Shown here: in pieces, positions 22,832-34,800 of the stretch
Layout of the letters: each line of letters begins with the position of its first letter
Position numbering within the stretch: the first letter of the stretch is position 1
Assembly: GCA_004194705.1 (NCBI GenBank)
Contig: SADC01000972.1
Span: forward strand, 1 to 64,000
DNA: 64,000 nucleotides
Reading direction: 5' to 3'
Origin: Ditylenchus dipsaci
Taxonomy: Eukaryota; Nematoda; Chromadorea; Rhabditida; Anguinidae
Notes under the pieces: generated by a model
Told to the model about the DNA's origin: nothing
Database searches by the model: none
What the model saw: only the letters and a program-made list of their open reading frames with translations
Position numbers and translations under genes: made by a program

Positions 22832-25800
22832 CTAGAAGAGATTAGGCATTGGAGCAGATCTTTGAGGTGCTGGCGGAATTATCGCATTAGTGTTTGGTAA
22901 AGGGAATAAGACAGGGGCAGTGTTCAGTAGTGCTGGCCTGTTCTCCTTCAACTTGAGAGTGGGTGCTTCGGATGGATCAAATTGGGCGCCACCATTGATC
23001 TCGCCCTGGATCATGGAGGCATAGTCATTGGTCTATAAAGCAATTAAATGATTATATTGTGCAAAAGTAGTCACAAACCACAGCAGGAGATTCACAATCC
23101 CGTCGAGCACAAAAGGCAGCCAACATGCTTTGGTTCTGGTTGCACACTGTGATAGGAGAGATAGGCCAGGTGGTGTTTGTGGTCGATGGACCAGTTGGTG
23201 CATCTGTTGGCTCACCTTTGTTATTGTTAAAGTTGCGAGCAGGCAGTTTTGGAGGAGGGTTGGTTGGGAAACATCTGTAAATGTATGAAAAATTGAGAGT
23301 TGCACAAATTAACGGAAAATGATAAAAAAATCCAACAAAAAGTAATGATAAGTTTAAATATGCCAAACAGGTCGTTCTCTCTAAGGATGCGCCCAGGAGT
23401 GGGCACGGTCAGCGAGTGAAAATTTTAGAAGCCTAAGCCGAAATGGGTGAAAAAGTTCGACAGGTTTCGAGAACAGATCCTAGCCATTAAATATTCTCCG
23501 GGGGATGCGCCAAAGAAAAAAATTATTGGGTGGGGCACTGAAAATTTTGTCCAGTGCTCACTTGGATGTGCCTTTAATTTTTATTTTAATAAATTATTGC
23601 ACTTCATTAAAACCAACAAAGTACTCCTGTTATTTGTTTACAAATAAAAATAAGTTGTTCTTCTTGGCTGCTTTACCATGTTTTTCAACTCACCCGTGGC
23701 AAAAAGAGACTCTATATGCATTTATGACCGAGAGTCTTGCTCGGAATCATGTCTAAGGTAAGTGAGTGCGCGCATCTCTAACTCAACTTTCACTCACTCT
23801 AGTCTCACTCTCACTTTTTTTTAATAAAAAATTTTATAGAAAAGTTCTTTCCCAATCCTGAAAACGTGTTTTCTACATGTTAAACATCTAAAGAAGCACG
23901 ATTCAGATCATTTTGTCCGTTTTTGGGCAGGGTACACATTGTGTACTTTAGCCCGAAATACTAATGGCTGCAAAAATGCATAAAGCCCTGATAAATCTCA
24001 CTCTCGATTTAACGATACCCCATTTCTGATATGAGGTATGCTTAAATGGAGGTTTTTGCTTTCCTAGAGGAAAAAGTTTATCGGCAAAATGTGAATCCAC
24101 GCAATATATAGGATCAGAGTGTCAAAGAAATCAAAGAAAAAAGTGAAAAACCCTAGGCGGGAACCAACTTTTAGAGGGTATAGTTATTGGGAGGTTTGAC
24201 TTTTCGGCGCTACCGGAGTATAACCCCAGAACTAAAAAAATAATGTCTTTTTTGAGATTCTGAGGCCATTTTAGGTCGAATAAGGGTGTTTGGAAACACT
24301 TAAAAAAAATTCCATTTCGGGGTGGGCTATACTCCGGTAGGGTCGACTTTTCTTACATCTAGGATTGGAAGCTATTTGGATAACCATTCCATTGCCAGTG
24401 TTTGCCTGTTGTCTTGGCTGATTGCCAGGTTTCTGTATTTGATTGGAGGTCATAAATGGGGAAGATGGTGAGCTCATATACGTCACTTCAGTGGTACTCT
24501 CAGCCCCTCCACCAAATGGTTTGCATGGTGGCAGAGTGGACCTGCTAACCTGCTGTTCTATGCGAATCCTTTCCGCAATGATGGAGTCTGCAAAAGGCGT
24601 TAGATAAAAAGTTAGATATTTTTCCACTTTCTTAAAACAACCTTCAAAGATGTAATAACATTTCTCATTGAAGTGGGTCATGTTAACCACATGTTTGATG
24701 TAGCCATTAGAAAGTAGTACTGAGGCATATGCACGTGCAGATTTCCGGTCACGAAATCCACTTACATGTTCAAGTAGCCAGTCAATCATTTCGTCTCCTA
24801 GAAAAAATATATTGAACAATTCAGGAAGAGACCACATTAAACTTGCAAAATTCCTTTTTATCTATTAATCTCAATCAGGGCTCCGAAAGGTATCTGTTTT
24901 GTTTCAATCTTATAATCCAATGTTTTTTTTTCAAATTTTAGGTGGTCTGAACCAGGGATGAGAATACCGTAAATCCTCTAATAGAGCCCCCCTCTCTAAT
25001 AGAGCCCCCCCCCTCGATTTTTGACTAGAGTTTCAGAGTTAGCACCATTTTTGATTGACAATTTCAAGATTTTTCAGGGATTGAAAAATAAAGCCCCCGG
25101 GGGCTCTATTAGAGGATTTACGGTAGTATCCTATTTACCATAAAATAGGATATTTTCGATACCCTAAAGCATCCTAATATCCTAGTTAAAATATACATCC
25201 TATTCAGGATATTTGGATATAATCGGATACTTAACATTTATAATAACTATTTATGGTCTCGAGTAAAATTTGAAATTCCACGCTATGTTTTGAATAGGTT
25301 TGTCGGATCGGATATCCGATTTCTATAATTTCGGATATTATCCGGGATTTTGACGGATATCGGATGCCGGATCGGATATCAGAAAATACCAGATATCTGA
25401 AAATTGATATACTCCAAGAAAAACGATAAAATTCTATTGTATTATAATAGCAAATTTACATGCAAACCGACCATGCTGAACACGAATTCGGTGTCAGAAT
25501 TTAAGGTTTTTAAAATATCCTATCAAGATATTTTGTATTTTTTGATGGTTTATAAGTAATTTATATGTAAGACTTCCAATCTAACATCGGATTCATATTC
25601 AGCATAATTGATTTCCTTGTGAAAATTCCCTTTCGGCGTTAGGGCGTTTGTCCAATTTTGAATTCGCGTCTTTATGGCTTAAATTTTTTTCTTAAGAAGA
25701 ACTTCTATCATTCAAAATGTTTTTTAATAATCGAAGTTCAGTTCTGCTGGATAATCCATGCAACAACGAAACCAAGTGGTCGTCCATTTGTTATGAATTT

Positions 25801-28800
25801 TCTCTGTTTTCGGATTATAAAGCCTGTTTTATGCACCAATTCGAGTATTCTAAAAAAAAGGTTTTATAATATTGAAATGCCATTTTGTGGGTTATTTTTT
25901 GAATTTCATTTTTTAAGTTATTTAAAATAGTGTTTAAACGTCTTCTAAGTAATTTTTATATACTTGAAACGATAAAAAAGCTATTTTCTCACATTTTTCC
26001 ACACAAAAAATAGATTTTTTGAAAAAAATTTTTTGACCAAAATTCGACTTTTTGCCTTGGGGGACCAAGCTAAACCATCCTAAAGAGGTATCCAGATAAA
26101 CAAAAAAGATGGAATTTGAACATAGTTTTGTTGACTGGGGCCTACCGCATAAAAAAAATCTGGTATGCATACATTTTTATGCATCCAGAGTCACTTTCGA
26201 GTGATTTGTGTCTAAGGTATGTGGGTGTGCGCATCTCAACTCCAAGCCCCCTGCGCCCCCGAAGGTGGCTCAGGGGGCTTGAGAGTTAGAGATGCGCGCA
26301 CTCACTTACCTAAGACATGATTCCGAGAAAGACTCTTGATCATAAAATGCATAAAGAGACTCTTTTTGCCAAGCTCCAGTGACCAAAACGGGGTGAAATA
26401 CCCTTATACTAGCTCGCGTTGGGCCCGCCTGCGGCGGGCCCCGCTCGCGGCCACGCTGCTTGATGCACCATATCTCAAAACTTTCTTTAACTCGAAAAAA
26501 AAAATCAAAATTTAACTCAGAAAATTAAAGCTTTTTAAAGCACACTACCTCTTTCATATAATTAGCAAGAGCTACTATATAATTAAATAGGTCTAAATTA
26601 CCCAATAACATTGCTAACTCACAAAATCGGTTCGCCAAGCGTAGTTACCCCCGCCTGCGGCGGGCCCTTGCTCGCGGCCACGCCGCTTGATGCAACTTAT
26701 CTCAAAATTTTTCTTACTCAAACAACTGAAATCTGAGAATTAACAAAAAACTTTTAACAATAATCATATGAGAAGTTCAGATCACTGTTACAAAAAATTG
26801 AGACGTTTATTCATACTTGCAGAAAATAGATATGAAGTTCCGTCTGAGCACCAACCGGGTCGTGCACCCACTTAATTTGGTCGGCATTTTTTGAGGAGTC
26901 AACCCCAAAGGTATTTCAACCCTTTTTGACGACACGTTTGTTTTTTTCAATGCTGGATTTACGTGAAAAAACAGTCTATGTATGCATAAAATAGATATTC
27001 AAGGTTCGAAAAGCAAATGCTGGATTATGAAAAACTAAAGATGCTGGATTTATAATAGAATCTGCAAGCTCGTTTTGCTTTTACTCGCAATTATTCACCT
27101 CCGAGATGCAACTTATATCAAAACTTGAATGATAAAAATGAAAAAAATCTAGAACGGATACAAATATTCAAGAAAAATAATGCGACGATTTATAACCACG
27201 ATAGACAAAAAAATCGGGATACATGCTGGGTTTATAACAAATTGAAATGCTGTGTTTAGAAGAAATCAGAGCGGCGAGACTTCTTAGCCAATGACGCACT
27301 GGCAAATTTCACTTCCTCGTAGCTTTCCAGGCTCTTGATTTTCTTTTGATCTTCTTTAATTAGCTTTAAGCTATACACGTTCGGAACCATAAGCATCGTC
27401 TTGTCGGCTACTTCTAAAAAGCTATACTTATAAACAACAGAATATGAGCTAATGTGTAAAATATACGAACGACTTTTCCGCCAGCAAGAAGTAGTTCCAC
27501 ATTGGCTTGAAGTTCTTCAGCTGCTTCCTTTTCATCTTTATTAAGACCATCAAGGGAAACGAAGAACAGGACTTTGAAACCACTTTTATCACCAATGTAT
27601 GCGCCGATTCCTTTGTAGCTAACATCATTCAAAGTAATAGTCTCGTGAAGAGGCTTGTCTAACAACAGTGCACGCATAGCTGAATAAAAAGCACTCAGCA
27701 CTTTCAATGAAATATGAACTAACCTATTTCCGAATCATTCAGAGCAAGCTGCTCATTCAACTTCCAGAAAGGCGGGAAAAGATTACCTGCCGGATACTCC
27801 ACCATAGGCTTTTTGAGCAACACGATTATCTTAGTATCCGGGATGCAGACGAACTGGAAAAGAGCATGAAGCTGACTTGGCACTGTATCCTTGTCATTGA
27901 AGAAAGAGAGCTCGACTTTGATCCCAGAAAGACGAACAACCTGCAAGAAATTTTCGAATATTATATCGTATTTCACTACCACAATGAAATCAATTAGTCC
28001 TGAAAAAATTTACCTCTTGAAGCTTCAGCTTTTCGCCACCCTCAACCAACTTTTCTCTCCAGACGATTAAGCGGTAAAACTTCTCGCCATTTCTTCTCGC
28101 CAGACGTGTTGATCAGCAGAATTTTTTGATTTACAAAGAAATGAAAAAGAGACAACTGCTCAAGAGGAAGAAGAATAAATTAATACGGTCACAAAAAACT
28201 GTAGTTGGAATAGAAAATTTTTCGTCTTAAATCCTCATTAATACAAATCTTTATTTAAATTCGGTTAAAATACTATAAATTCTACATAAATCATCCATCG
28301 ATCACGGCCCCTCAAAAACTGCATTCTAGTGCATTTAAAAATAAACAAAACGCCAAGATTTTTGAAAGTCTTTTTCAAAATTTATTGGTTTCTTTTTTTT
28401 TGCTTTTGCCGTGTAATTTTTTTTTAGCAAAATATGAATTTTTCGAAACATAATTACACCATTTCAACCTTCTATGACACATAGCACACCATACACGAAG
28501 ATGGTAAAGCGTCAAATTTCGCTATAAAATAACTAAAGTGCAAAAAATATCCAAAAAGCGAGACTTCAAAACAAAAGCAAAAATTTATCACCAATTCAAG
28601 CCAATAACAAATTCACATCAAAACATTTTACTCCAGCATCATACACCGATTCCACAAATTATAGTTTTTCGTGTGAGCCTGCAGACCCACACAATTGGGA
28701 AATTCTGTAACGTACAGCGCTGGCACCACATAATTAAAACAGTCAGAAGACTTTATTCGCAAATTGCTAATATGGTTCTGAACCTCAAATAGACCAAAGG

Positions 28801-31800
28801 TTTCTTTATTAAAGATCTCTGCAACGTAAAAACAACAAAACAGTGACAACAACCCATAGGCATGATCATGATCTTCTGAGAATTTCTCCTTCTACTTTTC
28901 ATTCATGCCTTCCACGTTTCAAGCGCCTTCAATTGCCAGAAATATGATCTGAAAGCAATTCATGAAAGATCAGGAAGTATTGCAACGTACAAATTATACC
29001 TTTGCAGCGATAAGAGTGTTAGGCTTAGCGTATATCCCGCTTGCATCCGTCCGCAAAATTGTTCCCAGATTGTACTAGGCCACTGAATCCTTGAACTCCT
29101 CGCAGAAAAGCCCACACGCTTTCTTGTTCTTCCCTTTCAAGTCGGCTGCAATTATCTGGAAAAAATAAATTTATTGTGTGATTTGCCAACACAAGGACAC
29201 AAACCTTTTCTACGTCCATCGTAGGGAAGACTTCGCGGAACTTGGCATACACTTCATCCTGCTGCTTATTCAACCTGAGGCTGCACTTGCACTGTCGCAC
29301 GTCCTCCCTAGTGGCTGATGATTCCCTAAACGCAGCTTAAAAAGTAAGGTAAATCAGAATACAAAGACGGATCTTGCCTGCCTCCTCTGCTCTTGCGAAG
29401 GCCTTTTCTTTGACGCTCATCTTGGCACTTCTTGCTTCGACCAGAGCCCTTCTTGCTTCAGAAGTCCTTAGAGAGTTAGCTTGCTTTGTTTCCGGGTCTT
29501 TCTGCACTGCAGTAGCACGTCTTGTTCGGACCATTAGGCTCGCCTGAAATGGTAAACAAATTATACCGAAATAAACGACAGACAAAAAGTGCAAAACCAC
29601 AGAGTTTTTCGTACAATTTTTATACCAAAATGTAGCCTGTATACTCAGCTACCAAAAAGTCAGAACGATTTTTGTAAAGTCAGAATTTTGAAAACTAGAG
29701 ACCAATCAAAGCAAACAACTGGCATTTTCTCGAGTAAAAATAGGGGTTTTTGGGTTTTTCATCTAACTTTTGCATAAGGTACCTTAAGTTTGCATTTTTT
29801 GCATACTTCCTTGGTACTAAATGCAGCAAATTAACTCGTCTATAGGGCCTCCAGTTGCGTTTCAAAAAAATCTGACAAAAAAATGTGCTAGGATCTCAAT
29901 CAAGTCAACTAAATGAAAAAATATCTTTGAAGATTTTTATCGAAATTATTTATAATTTTGAAATTTTACATGTTTTATGGGCAAGTGATGGCTCATTCGA
30001 AAGCCCATAATGCGAGGAATTTTTCGGTTATATGCATGTTAAACTGGAACGGAAAAAAATCAGATGAGAAGCACAAAACAAAAAAGGTATAAAATTGACC
30101 ATTATTGATAGTTTTGAGTTTGGCGCCAATTTCTCCTAATGCACTAAGATTCAAATTTTGAGGGGCCGTGCGATACGTCACTTCACACTTTCCTCTCGAG
30201 ACAAAAAACAAAAAATTCAAAAAGACCTAAATTCAAAATCGCTCCGAATGACCACCTCCATACTCGAGTACAGATCCCCTATTTAAAATCGTCATTCTCG
30301 CCGATCTTTTTTTTTAAGAAAGCTGAGATTCAGGACTACACAATGCACCGCGCGCCTTGACCGTCTGACCCACTAAACTCCGAGATTTTGACTCCAGAAC
30401 GAAAAAAACGACAATTTGGTCACTAAAACCCAAAAATTAAAAATAAAAAATTCTCAAAACCAAAATCTAAAACTACCATTCTACTCCTGAGATTCCAAGC
30501 TTCAATTTTGAAAACCAAACAAAAGCACCCCAAAAAACTAAAAACATCAATTGTCCACAGACAGACAGACAAAACATCTCTAATACTATATAGGAGATAA
30601 GGTGGTTTACCTTGGTCCCCAAGGCAAAAAGTCGAATTTCGGTCAAAAATTTTTTTTTCAAAAAATCCATTTTTTGTGTGGAAAAATGTAACAAAATAGC
30701 TCTTTTATCGTTTTAAGCATATAAAAATTACTTAGGAGACGTTTAAACACTATTTTTAAATAACTGAAAAATGCCTTTTTTTTATTAATTTGGCCGCCTT
30801 TTTTGAATTTCAAATAGAATTAGAATTTGGCCGCCTTTTTTAAAAAATTGGCCGCCTTTTTTTCTAGTTAATTCGCGTTTTTCAAATTTTAGCCTCAATT
30901 TGATGGTGATTTTGCTCTTAATGATAGCGGAAATGAAAGCCCAGAATCTTGGCTACGTATTTGTATAAAAATTGTGAAACCAAAAAAACCATTTAGCAGG
31001 TAAAGGCCGAAATAGCCATCTAGGTGTTTTTGATTAGATTTTCTAACTTTATCCTATGAGTGCACAATTTTTTATACCAATACGTAGCCAAGATTCTGGG
31101 CTTTCATTTCCGCTATCATTAAGAGCAAAATTAGCATTGAATTTAGGCTAAAATTTGAAAAATACGAATTAACAAGAAAAAGAGGCGGCCGATTCAAAAA
31201 AAAAAGCGTCCAAATTCTATTTTTTATTTGAAATTCAAAAAAGGCGGCCAATTTCACATATTAATTGATCTTATTATTCAATTTGATCCTATTATAATTA
31301 GGATAAAAGGATACTTTAAAATTTCGAAAATATCCTAATTAGGATACTATTCTCACCCATGGTCTGAACCTTTGGTTTTTCTTAACTTTTTACAAAGCTT
31401 ACAAATGTTTGAATAATGATAGTTTCAGGCCACTTAAAATACGATGAGAAAAAATTATACAGGCGCTTGGAAAATATTGAAACAAAAATCGAAACTCATA
31501 AGTTCTTAAAATCGAAAAAAAGTGCCGAAAATCAGAATTTAGACGAATCCCTCATAGGAATAAACAACTAGAGAAAATACGGTGTGATCACTTAAAGGGG
31601 CATGCTCGTCGCAGATCAGAATATTTTGAAAGGCGGGTGCCAGCGAAATTCAAACGTGAATTAATTTGACGAAATTTTTGAAAAGTCGAGAAAAATTATA
31701 CCTCCAGTGGTAATCGGACTGACGACCAACTTTCGTAGTCCGTCGCCGCTATCACACCAGGCCACGGATTCTATTAAACGAAGGAAGTAATTTTGATTAC

Positions 31801-34800
31801 TTGTTCCCCGCAGGGTACTCAACTAAAATTTATTTTAAAATAATTCTTGTTTGAATTGACCTGGTACCCGCCTTTCAAAACATTCCCATCGGCGGCGAGC
31901 ATGCCCCTTTGAATATTGATTAAGAAATACCTATAAATGACATCGGGACTGGGATTTTCAGCCACTTTCTGTTCTTAATTTGAAGACCAGAATCTGGCCG
32001 AGCCATTTGCTTGAGCACCACAATTGGATCAATGGATACACTTAGATGCTCTAGCAAGTTGTCTAAATTGCAAAATTAAATTCTTAAAGCAATTATATGA
32101 GTAGTTACCCACCGTTTTGCTGTTTGTCATGATGCCTTAGAGATTCTTGAACTACTCGTTTGGTTTGAAGAGCAGGAACCAGTTTTGGGCCAACCCATTC
32201 CTCCTATCCGCATATGCAGCTTTTTCTTCATCGCTTGTAACGGCTCCATCGTTAGCTAGATGGTTGTTATTCATTGAATTCAAGTCGACAGCTTGGTTGG
32301 TGCAGAAATTGTCTGGCTTGGATGAGGAGGAGGTAGCAGGTGGATCTGTGAATGGATGAGCTGGCTCTGCATCTTCTTGTCTATAATATGCAGAAAGATA
32401 ATGCAAATGCTAGATTTGTGCACATGATGTATTAATTACTTAGTAGTAGCCTCAACCCACAGGGACACATCCAGCTGCATCGTCTCACATAAAAGGCTCA
32501 AGGCATCTGACCTCTGGTCGCTGACTCGCGGACGTTTGGCTACATAGATTTTGACAGTCCTGAATACAAAACATCGTTTAAAAAAAATTACTACGAGAAT
32601 TAAAAAGTGACGTGCCTTTTGGTCATGGAAACTTTCCGGAGGACGTCAACAGCCTGCTTGTCAGTCAAGTTTTCAAAGCTGATGTGATCGATCTGGACTA
32701 TTTGGTCACCAATTTCCAGTTGTCCACATTGGTCAGCTGCACTCCCTGAAACACATAACTAATTTGTCAATTATTAATCGATGAACTACAGGGTGTTCCA
32801 AAATTACGCGTGTATTTTTTATTTAAATTTTTGAATTGAATTTTATTGATTCCTTACATTTTAACTCTTATTATATCTGCTGTTCTGCCATGTTTTTAAT
32901 AGAAAAGAACACTTGTAATGTGTTTGGGACCCAATATAAATACGGGTATAGCAAAGAGTGTAAATTCTTTTGCATATAGGGAGTTTTCGAACCCACCAAT
33001 TGGCAGAACAGAAAAAACTATATGAGGTGAGTTGGACGGTGGTGGTCACATTACCGTAAGGGTTGCACTATTTTTTTCTACAAAATCATACTTCTGAGGA
33101 GATTTCGAAAAAATTCGGAAATCGATCGGGCAAGGAGCTATTTAGCAAAATTTTTAAAAAATGCACGCGCAATTTTGGGACACCCTGTATTCAGATACTC
33201 AGACTATACGGAAAACATCGGTTATCTGCCACTCTAAGTCTGGTCCCTGTGCCAGCCGATAATCAAGGTTTGATTGTACGTTTTTTCGGCATGGCAAGAC
33301 TTTAGCAATGAAATTTGAGGCCCTATTCAAGAATGGGTAACGATTTCATAAAAGGGTCCCCCGATGGTTTTTTTTCGAAATTTTCCATTATTTTTTTGGA
33401 TTTTTTTGAATCTCTTCCAAATTTATCGATCCCTTGTTCTCAACCAAGTTCAGGCGAACCATAATGCTGAATAAGTTTGAATGAGTTTTAAAAAAGTACA
33501 AGCTACAGTCGACTCTCGATTTAAGGACACCCCAAAAAGTTCGTTCCCACCTAGGGTCCGACACTTTTTTAGCCCGATTTTTGAACATCTTTACCAGTTT
33601 TCTTTTTGAGTATTAAAATTATTTAGTTATTGAAAAACGATCGGCAAAATCGGCATCCTTGATAATTTTGCAACCAGACTGTCAAAAGAAAACTGTTAAA
33701 AAATTTCAAAAATCGGGTTAAAAAAGTGTCGGACCGTAGGTGGGAACGAACTTTTTGAGGTGTCCTTAAATCGATAGTCGACTGTATGCGTGTTGATGTA
33801 TGCAAAAATGTCACACGAAAAGTTTCGAAAAAAACCGGCGCTACCCAGTTTCTTTAATTAGAAGTTATAATAAAGTACTGTGTCGAAAAAGTCAAAGTTT
33901 ATAAAAAATGGTTTCGCCAAAAACAGGTTAAGAAAAACAGCATGTTTGAAAACAACCTGTTCGAGAAAAATACATCTCGAATAGGAACTTGTCTATAACA
34001 GATTTTGACATCTACAACTACTCCTAACCTACAAAAGCGTCATTTTTTAACCAAAAACTTGATGAAAAAACAAGTTTTTCGTTAAACCGAGTTTCGTTAT
34101 ATCGAGTTTTTGCTTTCTTAGGGAAAAAAGTTTGGATTTTCGAAAAACAACTGGCAAAATCGGAATCCTCGTGATGTTTGGAACAAGACTGTCAAAACAG
34201 AACTGGGAAAGTTTTAAAAGGCGAAGCTAAAAAAAGTGTCGGACCCAAGGAGGGAACAAACTTCCGACCTCAAAAATTCGTTATAAGAGTTTCGTTATAA
34301 CGATCTTTAACTATATGTTGTTTGTGAATCATCTGTCGCAAATCTTATTGCTCAAGTCTTGCCACGCCCTTTTTCAGCAACTATTTCTTCAAAAAAATTA
34401 ACCTGGTTGAATGCTACTAATGAAGATTCCTCCGTCTTGACAAGCCACTTAATAAAAAATGGTGAAAGCTGAATTTTGAAAACCAACTGGAAAATTACCT
34501 GAAATGCCAAGTGTTGGGGCATCTTGTAACCTTAGCTGAATTTCGTCCACTCGAGGCAAAGAGACGCTGAAACTGAAAAAACGGCCGTAAACAATACGAT
34601 TCGTGGAAACAATGAAAGTTGGAAAAACAACGATGATAACTATGTTTACCTGCTCTCCGACGCTGAAGATATAGTTGATGGAACGTAAGCTTTACGGTAG
34701 CGCTGTTTCCTCGGTCTCCTCTGACGCGACTGGTTTTGGAGTGTGGATGTGTCTTCCTCTGTGTAAGTAGATGGCAGAAGACGGCGGTAGTGGTTAGAAG

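Larger units (their letters stand above)
24953..31361. mobile_element. hAT-bounded 6.4-kb segment in the dishevelled DEP intron
   Basis: Left end CAGGGATGAGAATA (then, after a nested insert, GTATCCTA). The right end is the complement of CATGGGTGAGAATAGTATCC. Perfect 8-bp target duplications GTCTGAAC lie at 24945-24952 and 31362-31369. Subterminal GGATATT / AATATCC words cluster at both ends, as in hAT elements. No transposase is recognisable inside; instead there are a PBDC1-like pseudogene and an unidentified spliced gene, both on the minus strand, plus foldbacks. Confidence 0.85.

Noticed and set aside
27707..27997. Plus-strand 96-codon open frame
   Set aside because: Shadow of the spliced minus-strand gene whose splice phases agree.
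28875..29160. Stop-codon reassignment (TAG/TGA read as amino acids)
   Set aside because: Dishevelled ends in TAG, Rpb4 in TGA and the ABC gene in TAA at the expected C-termini, so a standard code with a pseudogene is simpler.
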